Assembly (NCBI GenBank): GCA_964236735.1
Contig: CAXSFM010000002.1
Location: 310,001 to 374,000, forward strand
DNA: 64,000 bases
DNA from: JAIVJG01 sp964236735
GTDB lineage: Bacteria > Acidobacteriota > Blastocatellia > Pyrinomonadales > Pyrinomonadaceae
Reading direction: 5' to 3'
A program made the translations under genes and the position numbers. A model generated the notes under the pieces. It worked only from the letters and a program-made list of their open reading frames with translations, searched no databases and had not been told where the DNA came from. Below, piece by piece: positions 1 through 7,380 of the stretch. Numbering within the stretch: the first letter of the stretch is position 1; the number at the start of each line of letters is the position of its first letter.

Positions 1-1
1 G

Positions 2-121
2 GATGAAGAGGTGATGGGGCAAGTCGCGGAACATGCGCGCACGGCGCACGGGATGGATGAAGTGCCGCCGGAATTGGCGGCGAAGGCACAGGCCGCGATC
101 AGGGATGAAGAGGGAAGCTAA
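2..121 (+). CDS. DUF1059-family protein, C-terminal part only
   Basis: The window opens inside this gene; 39 codons and a TAA stop are visible. The peptide contains EHARTAHGMDEVPPEL followed by an acidic AAIRDEE tail, the typical end of small DUF1059 proteins, which are about 55-60 residues long and of unknown function. The start lies before the window. A strong intrinsic terminator follows about 30 bases after the stop, so the gene ends its own transcript. Family membership is judged by eye from the conserved H-A-x-x-x-H-G-M region. Confidence 0.75.
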   Translation, partial: DEEVMGQVAEHARTAHGMDEVPPELAAKAQAAIRDEEGS

Positions 122-151
122 AACGCTCTTTCGCGCCGTACGAGTTGAGTG

Positions 152-186
152 ATACCGCCGGTCGTCACAGGCCGGCGGTATTTTTA
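152..186 (+). terminator. Intrinsic terminator of the DUF1059 gene
   Basis: A perfect 10-bp stem (ATACCGCCGG at 152-161 pairing with 172-181) with a 10-base loop runs into TTTT at 182-185. It lies between the plus-strand DUF1059 gene and the minus-strand diguanylate cyclase gene and may serve both converging transcripts. Confidence 0.85.
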
Positions 187-209
187 TCTATCTGGTCAGA
201 TTTCTCTTT

Positions 210-1757
210 TTAATCAGTGGTCTCGGCGGCGAAGCGGACGCAGTTTTTGCGCGCGGCTTTGGCTTCGTACATGGCGGCGTCGGCGCAGGCGATGAGTTGT
301 TGCGGCGAGTGCGCGTGTTGGGGGAAGACGGCGATGCCGAAGGAGGCCGTCAGGCGCAGGCGCAGGTTGCGACCGCCCGTGAAGATGTGAGCGGCGATGC
401 GTGCGCGGATGCGTTCGGCGACGAGCGCGCCGTGTTCGAGTCCGGTTTCAGGCAGGATGGTGACGAACTCGTCGCCGCCGTAGCGCGAGACGACATCCGT
501 GTCGCGCAGGCAAGAGAGAATGACGCGCGCCATCTCGAACAAGACGTGCGAGCCGACGAGATGTCCGTGCCGGTCGTTGATGAGCTTGAAGTCGTCGAGG
601 TCGAGAAAGACCGCCGAGACGGACGAGCCGTAGCGTCTGGCGCGTTTGAGTTCGCCGACGAGATACTGCCGCAGGAAGCGCGCGTTGTGCAGTTTCGTCA
701 GATCGTCTGTCTGCGAGAGACGCTCCGCTTCGGCGATGCGGACGACGTTCGTAAGCGCGGCGGTGAGCGGCAGAGAGAGAACTGACAGGAGCGAAGTGTC
801 CGCATCGGAGAACGCGCGCGCCGACGCTCCTTCGCGCACTGCTTCGAGCACGCCGATGACGCGCTCGCCGCCTGTCAGCGGGATGGCGACGATGCGACGC
901 GCGCCCTCATGTCTTCTCGACGGCTCGGCGGACGCCACAGCCTCGCGCGCGGCGAGCGACTGCGCTCCTGCGAGTCTCATCGCATTGCCCGTTAATGCGC
1001 GTCGCCAATCTTGTGCGGGCAGAGCGCGCTCGCTCTTCGTCAGTCCACGCGCGGCGAGCGGCTCGAAGAGCACTTCGTCCTCGTCCTCTCCTTCAGTGAT
1101 TAAATAAATCGTCCAACGGTCGGCGCGCACGAGACCGGCGAGACCGGCGAGCGCGGCGTCGGCGGCTCCCCTCTGTTCTGTGGCGAAGTGCAGCGAGGCG
1201 ACGATCTCAAAGGCTGCGCGCAGTCGCTCCGTGCCGAGACGTTTGGGCAGCGACAGATTCGCCGCGGGCGTGTGCTGCGTCGCGTTGACGTTACTCGCAG
1301 GAGAGCCGCCGGACGATGCGCCTTCCGTTTCGAGCTTGCGTAAAACAGATGCGAGTTGCGCCGGCTCATCCGCGACGGCGTGAAAGCCCAGACGCCGGAG
1401 CATCGCGGCGTCAAGTTGTGGCGCGTGTGGCTGGCCTTCATCAACGGGCGCGGCACGGTGACAGGCGACGAGCGGGATGCCCGGCCAGGCGTCGGCGGCG
1501 CGCGCGGCCTCTGTGTGAAGCACGCCGACTTCCGCACATGGCGTCACGTCGAACACGACGGCGAGCGCAGACGGCGGCGTCTTCGTTGACGGCGATGCCG
1601 TTATCGTTGCGCCGCCGATGAACTTCGTGTGCGGCTCATCCTCTATGAAATTCGACGCGCAGACGAGCGTAAACGTCACGCCCGCGTCGCGCAAAGCTCC
1701 GCACAGACCGCCCGCAGGCATCTCGCGTGCGCCGCTGATGAGTATGACGTGCCGCAT
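210..1757 (-). CDS. GAF-GGDEF diguanylate cyclase
   Basis: Predicted to make cyclic di-GMP from two GTP. The C-terminal third holds the GGDEF signature intact at residues 427-431 (RYGGDEF), preceded by LDLDDFKLINDRHGH. An RxxD motif stands exactly five residues before GGDEF, the allosteric product-inhibition I-site. A GAF-like sensor domain occupies roughly residues 180-340. The first ~140 residues look like a degenerate receiver or Rossmann-type domain starting MRHVILISGAR, without an obvious phospho-acceptor. No membrane segment is seen, so it is probably cytoplasmic. I chose the ATG at 1755-1757 because the in-frame upstream extension runs through a tandem heptamer repeat and looks non-coding. 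No good ribosome site is visible at either start. It lies 91 bases after the FecR gene on the same strand and could be co-transcribed with it. 515 residues. Confidence 0.88.
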   Translation of the reverse strand: MRHVILISGAREMPAGGLCGALRDAGVTFTLVCASNFIEDEPHTKFIGGATITASPSTKTPPSALAVVFDVTPCAEVGVLHTEAARAADAWPGIPLVACHRAAPVDEGQPHAPQLDAAMLRRLGFHAVADEPAQLASVLRKLETEGASSGGSPASNVNATQHTPAANLSLPKRLGTERLRAAFEIVASLHFATEQRGAADAALAGLAGLVRADRWTIYLITEGEDEDEVLFEPLAARGLTKSERALPAQDWRRALTGNAMRLAGAQSLAAREAVASAEPSRRHEGARRIVAIPLTGGERVIGVLEAVREGASARAFSDADTSLLSVLSLPLTAALTNVVRIAEAERLSQTDDLTKLHNARFLRQYLVGELKRARRYGSSVSAVFLDLDDFKLINDRHGHLVGSHVLFEMARVILSCLRDTDVVSRYGGDEFVTILPETGLEHGALVAERIRARIAAHIFTGGRNLRLRLTASFGIAVFPQHAHSPQQLIACADAAMYEAKAARKNCVRFAAETTD

Positions 1758-1762
1758 AAGAA

Positions 1763-1794
1763 GTGATGAGTGATGAGTGATGAGTGATGAGTGA
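1763..1794. repeat. Tandem heptamer repeat (GTGATGA) x4
   Basis: Four perfect copies of GTGATGA (1763-1790) plus a partial fifth lie 5 bases upstream of the chosen start of the diguanylate cyclase, where a ribosome site would be expected. Seven is not a multiple of three, so copy-number change would shift the frame of any upstream start. Confidence 0.9.
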
Positions 1795-1848
1795 AAGACA
1801 AAAACTTTTATCTTGTCACTTGTCATTCAACGCTTGTCACCGCTTTTG

Positions 1849-3093
1849 TCAGCCGGACGCGAGGGGCAGGCGGAAAGTGTTTTTGTTGCCCTGCGTGTCT
1901 TCGGCTTCGATGATGACTTCGCGTGCGCCGCGCGGCGCGTTGATCTGTAGTTGGAAGTTGCCGTCGCCGGCGGCGAGCGTCTCGCGTCCCGCGCAGCGCA
2001 CGGTGTTGCCGGCCTGCGTCCGCCCACGCACGAGATAGATGCTGCCCGCGATGTATTCGACCGCCGCGTTCGAGATGGTGACGCTGTCGCCCGTCCCGCC
2101 TTCGGTGACGACGAGAAACTTCTGCGGCTCGCTCCAATCGCTCGCCTGCCCTGACTGAGCGAAGGCCGCGACGCGCCAGAAATAATTTCCCTGCCGCAGA
2201 TCGTCCACCGTGAACTCGGTCGCCTGCAACTGGTCGCGCTCGATGACTTTTCCGGCGGCGACAAAGAAGGGCGAGGTGGCGACTTCAACCCGGTAATGCG
2301 CGGGCGTGCCCATCGCGGGTTTCTGCCAGCGCAGGGTGACGCTCGTCGCGCCGCCCTTTCGCGCGGGCACTTTTTCGAGATTGCGCGGCGCGGAGGGCGA
2401 CGGGATGGCAAGCAGTTTCTCTCGCTCGGCGATGCCGCCCTGCTGGTTGATGGCGACGTACTCGCCGTTTCGCAAAGTCGTCTGGTCGCCGTTGCGCGTG
2501 CTGGTCTCGACCGCGCCGCTCTGGACGCGAATCGCTTCGGTCTTGTCATCGCGCACGTCGAAGCTGGCCTGCGTGTCGGAGGTGATGTGATTTTCCGAGA
2601 GGTGCGTGCCGACGATGTTGCTCGCGCCTTCCGATTGCTGCTCGGTGCGGACGTTGATCTGCCCGTTCTCGACGGCGACGCGCACTTTCGTCTTCGCGCC
2701 GCTGTCGCCGCCGCCCGTGTTCTCGGCGATGGTGATGGTGCTGTTTGGTTTGACGAAAAGCGTCGAGCCGTCAACGAGCGAGATGCGCGCCCGCCCGTCT
2801 TCCTGCGTCTGGACGGTGTCGCCGGGCAGGAGTCGCGTGTCGGCGCGCGCCAGCACAGTCTCGCGCGTGTTGGCGCGGATGACGCGCACGCCGCCCTCGA
2901 ACGAATCGAAGCGCGCGCCCGTCGAAGCGCCTGCGGCGACCGGCGTCCCCTTGAACGGGTTGCCATAAAACCACGCATACACGCCAGTGCCCGCCGCCGC
3001 CAGTACGAGCACGGTGAAAAACACGGCGATGTAGATGTTTCGCTTCGAGACGACCCACCATTCGAGATCGAAGCGACCGAATTTCGTGGACAT
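1849..3093 (-). CDS. FecR-domain membrane protein with fibronectin type III domain
   Basis: 414 residues. After a short cytoplasmic N-terminus there is one membrane segment at about residues 20-42 (AVFFTVLVLAAAGTGVYAW). A FecR-type beta domain follows at ~60-180, with the characteristic run TVQTQEDGRARISLVDGS and then LFVKPNSTITI. A fibronectin type III-like domain lies at ~225-330 (SVTLRWQKP, then YFWRVAAF), and a second Ig-like beta domain closes the protein. In classical FecR proteins the domain transmits an outer-membrane signal to a sigma factor. Here no sigma factor is adjacent and the protein has no N-terminal anti-sigma region, so a structural or envelope-sensing role is equally possible. 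It lies upstream of the diguanylate cyclase gene on the same strand. Confidence 0.8.
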   Translation of the reverse strand: MSTKFGRFDLEWWVVSKRNIYIAVFFTVLVLAAAGTGVYAWFYGNPFKGTPVAAGASTGARFDSFEGGVRVIRANTRETVLARADTRLLPGDTVQTQEDGRARISLVDGSTLFVKPNSTITIAENTGGGDSGAKTKVRVAVENGQINVRTEQQSEGASNIVGTHLSENHITSDTQASFDVRDDKTEAIRVQSGAVETSTRNGDQTTLRNGEYVAINQQGGIAEREKLLAIPSPSAPRNLEKVPARKGGATSVTLRWQKPAMGTPAHYRVEVATSPFFVAAGKVIERDQLQATEFTVDDLRQGNYFWRVAAFAQSGQASDWSEPQKFLVVTEGGTGDSVTISNAAVEYIAGSIYLVRGRTQAGNTVRCAGRETLAAGDGNFQLQINAPRGAREVIIEAEDTQGNKNTFRLPLASG

Positions 3094-3244
3094 AGAAAGA
3101 ATCTGAACTCGTACAGGAAAATTAACGGGGCGAAGCAGCGGGACTTGAAGAGGCGTCGGAGTGAAAGGTTAACCGTCGCCCTCTGACAGGGACTTTTGTT
3201 CAGTCACTGCCACTTAACGAACTTAACACACGCGGACGATTTGG

Positions 3245-3309
3245 AAAAGGCAAAAGTAGGGAAGCGTTGCCGTCTTCACTTTTGCCTTTTGCCTTTTTAC
3301 TTTTGCCTT
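3245..3309. repeat. GGCAAAAGT palindrome, copy 1
   Basis: Perfect 13-bp inverted repeat AAAAGGCAAAAGT (3245-3257) / 3278-3290, followed by a second ACTTTTGCC half (3298-3306). It lies just after the TerC gene stop on the minus strand, between it and the FecR gene. Related copies are at 7070-7136 and 8966-9033. The A/T-rich flanks make it a possible terminator. Confidence 0.8.
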
Positions 3310-4324
3310 AATCCTCGTCCGCGCCAAGCCGTCCCTGATCGTCGTCAAATGGCGAGTTGAAGTCGGGCGGCAACTGGACTTCGATGTTCGTCTCGCTTTT
3401 TTGCGGCCAGATGAGAGAGGCCGCGACCGAGCCGAGCAGCGTGAGCGCGACGCCGCCGAGCGAGACGGCGATGATCAGTTCCTTGTGGAAGTAGGGAAGC
3501 AGAAATCCTTCCGTCAGCATCTTGAGGCCGACGAAGGCGAGGACGATGGACAGCCCCACTTTGAGATAGTGAAACTTCTCGACCATCCCGGCGAGCAGAA
3601 AGTATAGCGAGCGCAGTCCGAGAATGGCGAAGACGTTCGACGTATAGACGATGAAGGTGTTCGTCGTGATGCCGAAGATCGCCGGAATCGAGTCCACTGC
3701 AAAGACGAGGTCGGAGACTTCGACGATCACGAGCACGAGCAGCAACAGCGTCCCCACCCGCTTGCCGTTCTCCATCGTGAAAAAGTTCTCGCCCTCGTAA
3801 GCGCGCTTAATCGGGATGTAGCGCGTCACGAAACGCACGACAGGGTTCTGCTCAGGGTTCGCGTTCGCCTCTCCCTGACGCAGCATGTTGATGCCGGTGT
3901 AGATAAGGAAGACGCCGAAGACGTAGATGATCCAGTGGAAACGCTCGATGAGCGCCGCGCCGAGACCGATCATCGCGATACGCATCACAAGCGCGCCGAG
4001 CACGCCCCAAAACAACACGCGATGCTGGTATTTCGCGGGCACGCGAAAGTAAGAAAAGATGAGCAGGAAGACGAACAGGTTATCAACCGAGAGCGAGAGT
4101 TCGATGACGTAGCCGGTGAGAAATTCGAGTCCCGTCTGCCGGTTAGTTTCGTGAAAGACGATCCCCGCGAAGACCAGCGCGAGCAGCACCCAGACGACGC
4201 TCCAGATGGCCGCCTCGCGATATTTGACGACGTGCGCCTTGCGGTTCAGCACGCCCAAGTCCAGAGCCAGCATGAGCAGGATAAAGACGCCGAAGCCCGT
4301 CCACGCCCAGATCGAATATTCCAT
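3308..4324 (-). CDS. terC: TerC/Alx-family integral membrane transporter
   Basis: 338 residues with about nine hydrophobic segments and the two signature acidic motifs of the family: ELSLSVDNLFVF in the third segment and DLVFAVDSIPAIFGIT in the middle of the protein. Alx/TerC-type proteins are linked to manganese export or metal loading of exported proteins, and older family members to tellurite resistance. The length (~320-350) is normal and the acidic C-terminal tail is typical. No strong ribosome site is visible before the ATG. No yybP-ykoY manganese riboswitch could be recognised upstream, but a palindromic repeat and a candidate structured RNA ending in a terminator lie upstream on the same strand. 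The substrate cannot be told from sequence. Confidence 0.88.
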   Translation of the reverse strand: MEYSIWAWTGFGVFILLMLALDLGVLNRKAHVVKYREAAIWSVVWVLLALVFAGIVFHETNRQTGLEFLTGYVIELSLSVDNLFVFLLIFSYFRVPAKYQHRVLFWGVLGALVMRIAMIGLGAALIERFHWIIYVFGVFLIYTGINMLRQGEANANPEQNPVVRFVTRYIPIKRAYEGENFFTMENGKRVGTLLLLVLVIVEVSDLVFAVDSIPAIFGITTNTFIVYTSNVFAILGLRSLYFLLAGMVEKFHYLKVGLSIVLAFVGLKMLTEGFLLPYFHKELIIAVSLGGVALTLLGSVAASLIWPQKSETNIEVQLPPDFNSPFDDDQGRLGADED

Positions 4325-4399
4325 GATGATAAAGATATAGCACAGGAAGAAAGCGTGTCGTTAGAAGCGGCGTGAAGTGTGCGTGTGTCTGCTCATAAC

Positions 4400-4594
4400 T
4401 ACTGCGGGTTGCAAATGAATGTGACCGGAGATTCACCACAGAGGACTCAGAGGGGCACAGAGGCAGAACAGAACAGAGCAGACCAGACCAGACCAGACCA
4501 GACCATCAAACCTCCGTCTTTCCTCTGTGTCTCTCTGTGTCCTCTATGGTGAAAAATCTTTCTCTCAACTCTCACTCATTCGCAAATCGCTATA
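4400..4594 (+). repeat. 170-bp-class palindromic element, copy A
   Basis: Begins TACTGCGGGTTGCAAATG and ends CGCAAATCGCTATA. The ends are imperfect inverted repeats of each other, and the inside pairs an ACCACAGAGGAC.../...CCTCTGTG arm set. Copies B (31528), C (50133) and D (58438, opposite orientation) share the ends and core. This copy is longer because of an internal GACCA expansion. Confidence 0.88.
4481..4505. repeat. Pentamer tandem repeat (GACCA) x5
   Basis: Five perfect tandem copies of GACCA inside palindromic element copy A, preceded by looser GAACA/GAGCA units. The other three copies of the element lack this expansion, so it probably arose here by slippage. Confidence 0.9.
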
Positions 4595-4612
4595 ATTAAG
4601 GGAACGTGCGAC

Positions 4613-4661
4613 AAAAATGCGCCGGGCGTCGCGACCTCGGAGGAAGTGCGACGCCCGGCGC
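4613..4661 (-). terminator. Strong intrinsic terminator, minus strand
   Basis: A perfect 14-bp GC-rich stem (4619-4632 with 4648-4661) and a 15-base loop are followed on the minus strand by five T at 4617-4613. No annotated gene ends just upstream of it, which is the main reason to suspect a non-coding transcript. Confidence 0.8.
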
Positions 4662-4860
4662 GGTGTTGCCACCACATTGGCTGCTTCGGAATTTGTCGCC
4701 GTCGAGGTGTCCAGTCCCAAAGGCATTCAGAAGCAAAGGTGACTCCAACCCACAGGCGGCACTCTAGCGCGGCGCGAGTTTCTACTACCAGCATTCGTTT
4801 ATTTGGAGTGCAATTTTTTAGCATGAGGCTTGTGCGTTGATGCGACGCGCCCGCGAGTTG
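4613..4860 (-). ncRNA. Candidate structured RNA ending in a strong terminator
   Basis: No convincing protein lies here, but the minus strand holds ordered stem-loops. They are ACTCCAA (4806-4812) with TTGGAGT (4742-4748), an interrupted GCTTCTGAAT/ATTCCGAAGC stem (about 4683-4734), a GGTG-GCAA-CACC tetraloop hairpin (about 4663-4674), and then a perfect 14-bp terminator stem and T-run. It could be a small RNA or a leader of the terC gene about 290 bases further on, although a palindromic element now lies between. The 5' end is unknown, and I do not recognise an RNA family. Parts resemble a T-box or SRP RNA only superficially. Confidence 0.4.
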
Positions 4861-4868
4861 CTGCACGG

Positions 4869-4898
4869 TTGCGACGGCGCGCGTGTGTCCGCTACAAT
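4869..4898 (+). promoter_or_regulatory. Sigma-70-type promoter for the PpiD-like gene
   Basis: TTGCGA at 4869-4874 and TACAAT at 4893-4898 with an 18-base spacer (4/6 and 5/6 matches to consensus). It would start transcription about 100 bases before the ATG at 5004. Confidence 0.5.
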
Positions 4899-5003
4899 CC
4901 GCGTTTTGCGGGAACGTCTCGCCGGGAAGCCTACACAGACAAACCATCCCTTGTGAACGCGGTTCTCGAAATTCGTCAAGGTTCTTCAGGAAGGTAGAGA
5001 GTT

Positions 5004-7055
5004 ATGCTCAAACAGTTCAGCCGGCTGGAGAAGACGCGCAGCCTGCTCATTCTTTTTTTCGTCGTCATTCTCCTGCTCGGACTGCTCGTCGCGGGCGCGG
5101 TCAATCGCGCTCCTTCCACCGTCGCCAACCCTCTGCGGAATCGCGACGTGCTCGCCAAAGTCAACGGCGACTCGGTGAAGGTGGCGGAACTCGCCGCGCG
5201 CAAAAAGTTTTACGAGCAGCGTCTGGGCGGGCAGTTCAGTCTGGCGCAGATGGGCATGACGGACGAACGTGTTCTCGATGGCCTGATTAACGACCGCATC
5301 GCCGCGCAGGAAGCCGCCCGCCTTCATCTCACGCCCTCGACCGAAGAGGTGCGCGACGTGATTCGCAAGCAGTTCACCGATGCCACCGGCAATTTCGATC
5401 TGGCGCGCTACAAGGAATACGTCAACCGCAATTTCGGCGGCATCGAACTCTACGAGGCGCAGATTAGCGACGGCATCGCCATTCAAAAATTGCGCGCGTT
5501 CGTCACCGCCGGCGTGCAGGTTTCAGACCTCGACGTGCAGAAGGATTGGGAGCGCAAGAACACGAAGTACGATCTCGCATACGTGCCCGTGACGGCGGCT
5601 GACCTCGCCAAAAACGTCAACCCTTCCGAAGAGGAACTGCATAAATATTACGACGAGCACCAGACGGATTTTCGCGTGCTTGAACCACAGAAGAAGATTC
5701 AGTATCTCTACATCAGCCAGGAAAAGGTCGGCGATAAAATCAACATCCCCGACGAAGACTTGCGTAAGGAGTTCGATCAACTGAAGCCGGAGAACAAAGA
5801 GGCTGGCGTTAAAGTACAGCAGATCGTTTTGAATGTAGCGAGTCCGCAACTCGATCAGACAGTGCTTCAGAAGGCGACCGAACTCGTGGGGCGCGTGCGC
5901 GGCGAAGACTTGAAGGCAGACGAGAATGCGTTTGCCGAACTCGCGCGCGGCAACTCGCAAGACGTGGCGACGGCGAAGGCAGGCGGCTTTCTTCCCGCGC
6001 CCGTCAAGAAAAATCCGAACAGGCCGAAGAATCCCAAGGTCAACAATCCAGCCGAGCTACTTCAGAACGTCTTCGACCTGCAACAGGGGCAGGTCAGCGA
6101 CCCGATGAAGACCGGCAACGCTTACTACATCTTCCGTCGCGGCGACTCGATTCCGAAGACGTTCGAGGATGCGAAGAAAGAACTGCTCGTCTCTCTGCAT
6201 AACCGGCGTGGCTACGCCGCCGCCGCGCAACTCGCCGCGCGCGCCGTCGAGCGTCTCAAGGCGACCAAAGATTTTCCAGCGGTGGCGAAAGAGTTGGCGG
6301 GCGAGGCCAACATGAACGCCGCCGAGATGGTGAAGACGACGCCGTTCGTCAAGCCGGGCGATACTATCCCCGACATCGGAAGCTCGCCGCAGTTCGAGCA
6401 GGCCATCGAGCCTCTGACGGAACCGGGACAGATCGGCGACCGCGTGAGCATCAAAGGCGGCTTCGCGATTCCGTCGCTCGTCTCGCAGAAAGAGCCGAAC
6501 GTGATCCCGGAGTTTGACGAAATCAAAGACAAGATTGTGGAAGGCGTGCGGACAGACCACGCCAAGTCGCAACTCGAACAGACGGCGCGCGACATCGCGA
6601 ATGATGCGGGCAACGCCGACGCGCTCAAGGCCGCCGCCGAAAAGCACGGCCTGAAAGCTGAAACCGCCGAAGCCTACAAGCTCGGCTCGCCGCTCGGCAC
6701 GGTCGGCACAGACCCCGCCGCCGACAACGCCATCGCCGCGCTCAAGTCCGGCGAGATTGACAAGACGCCGGTCAAGATCGGCGAGTCGTGGGTTGTGCTT
6801 GCCATGACGAAACGCACGGACGCAGACCTCGCGGAATTCGGCAAGCAGCGCGATCAACTCGTCGAGTCGGAACTGATGACGCGCCGCAGCGAAATCTACG
6901 ATGACTACATCGCATCTGTGCGCGCGCCTCTGGAAAAAAGCAACGACATCAAAATCTATAGCGACGTGCTCGAACGCCTCGCCGACGCCGAAGAGCCGCC
7001 GGTCGCCGCGCCCGCGCGTGCCCCGCGCTCGCCCATCCAGATTCCGGCGAAGTAG
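5004..7055 (+). CDS. PpiD/SurA-like membrane-anchored peptidyl-prolyl isomerase
   Basis: 683 residues. A single N-terminal membrane anchor at about residues 14-36 (LLILFFVVILLLGLLVAG) is followed by a SurA-N-like helical chaperone region (~50-200) with KVNGDSVKVAELAARK and VLDGLINDRIAAQEA. A parvulin-type region (~255-395) has VQQIVLNV and GNAYYIFRR, and a second, looser PPIase-like segment reaches the C-terminus. The build matches PpiD: inner-membrane tethered, folding newly exported proteins on the far side of the membrane. The parvulin core looks divergent, so catalytic activity is uncertain while a holdase role is likely. The start is supported by AGGAAGG (4989-4995) nine bases before the ATG. 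It stands alone as a transcription unit with its own promoter. Confidence 0.85.
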   Translation: MLKQFSRLEKTRSLLILFFVVILLLGLLVAGAVNRAPSTVANPLRNRDVLAKVNGDSVKVAELAARKKFYEQRLGGQFSLAQMGMTDERVLDGLINDRIAAQEAARLHLTPSTEEVRDVIRKQFTDATGNFDLARYKEYVNRNFGGIELYEAQISDGIAIQKLRAFVTAGVQVSDLDVQKDWERKNTKYDLAYVPVTAADLAKNVNPSEEELHKYYDEHQTDFRVLEPQKKIQYLYISQEKVGDKINIPDEDLRKEFDQLKPENKEAGVKVQQIVLNVASPQLDQTVLQKATELVGRVRGEDLKADENAFAELARGNSQDVATAKAGGFLPAPVKKNPNRPKNPKVNNPAELLQNVFDLQQGQVSDPMKTGNAYYIFRRGDSIPKTFEDAKKELLVSLHNRRGYAAAAQLAARAVERLKATKDFPAVAKELAGEANMNAAEMVKTTPFVKPGDTIPDIGSSPQFEQAIEPLTEPGQIGDRVSIKGGFAIPSLVSQKEPNVIPEFDEIKDKIVEGVRTDHAKSQLEQTARDIANDAGNADALKAAAEKHGLKAETAEAYKLGSPLGTVGTDPAADNAIAALKSGEIDKTPVKIGESWVVLAMTKRTDADLAEFGKQRDQLVESELMTRRSEIYDDYIASVRAPLEKSNDIKIYSDVLERLADAEEPPVAAPARAPRSPIQIPAK

Positions 7056-7069
7056 AAGGAAGGCAAAAG

Positions 7070-7136
7070 TAAAAAGGTCAAAGGCAAAAGTGAAGACAGA
7101 GCGTTTGCCGATCATCTTCACTTTTGCCTTTTACTT
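7070..7136. repeat. GGCAAAAGT palindrome, copy 2 (probable terminator)
   Basis: Perfect 16-bp arms AAGGCAAAAGTGAAGA (7081-7096) and 7115-7130, preceded by an extra AAGGCAAAAGT (7070-7080). It lies 15 bases after the PpiD-like gene. Runs of T after the second arm make a terminator role plausible. Confidence 0.8.
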
Positions 7137-7380
7137 AGGCACAGATTTCTGGACGACGCTCTACGTCGAGTTGCGCTGACACACAGATGAAGCAGGCTAT
7201 GAAATCGAAGATGATGTTGACGATTACGTTGTGCCTGCTTAGAATCTTTGACGCGACGCAATCAAGCGTCGTCCATACTCGCAACGGTTCATTCATCACT
7301 CGGTCTTGTTGAACATATGGAAAGGCATTCCATTATATAGAGTGCGAAGTCGCTCTCTTGACCTAACAGGAGAAAACATC
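7137..7380 (+). promoter_or_regulatory. Leader region of the lamin-tail gene with possible promoter
   Basis: No gene is visible. A weak promoter may be TTGAAC (7309-7314) and TATATA (7334-7339), 19 bases apart. A clear AGGAG at 7369-7373 precedes the ATG at 7381. Nothing else was recognised. Confidence 0.3.

Noticed and set aside
4619..4700. T-box or SRP-like RNA
   Set aside because: GGTGGCAACACCGCG and CCGAAGCAGCCAA look superficially like T-box and SRP motifs, but the first folds as a simple GNRA hairpin and the second lacks the GUCAGG / GGAAGG partner. No synthetase gene lies downstream.
4576..4947. 123-codon minus-strand open frame
   Set aside because: It runs through the strong terminator at 4613-4661, has no ribosome site and no protein-like composition; a structured RNA explains the region better.
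6057..7121. 354-codon minus-strand frame opposite the PpiD-like gene
   Set aside because: Antisense shadow, no start signal, composition unlike a protein.
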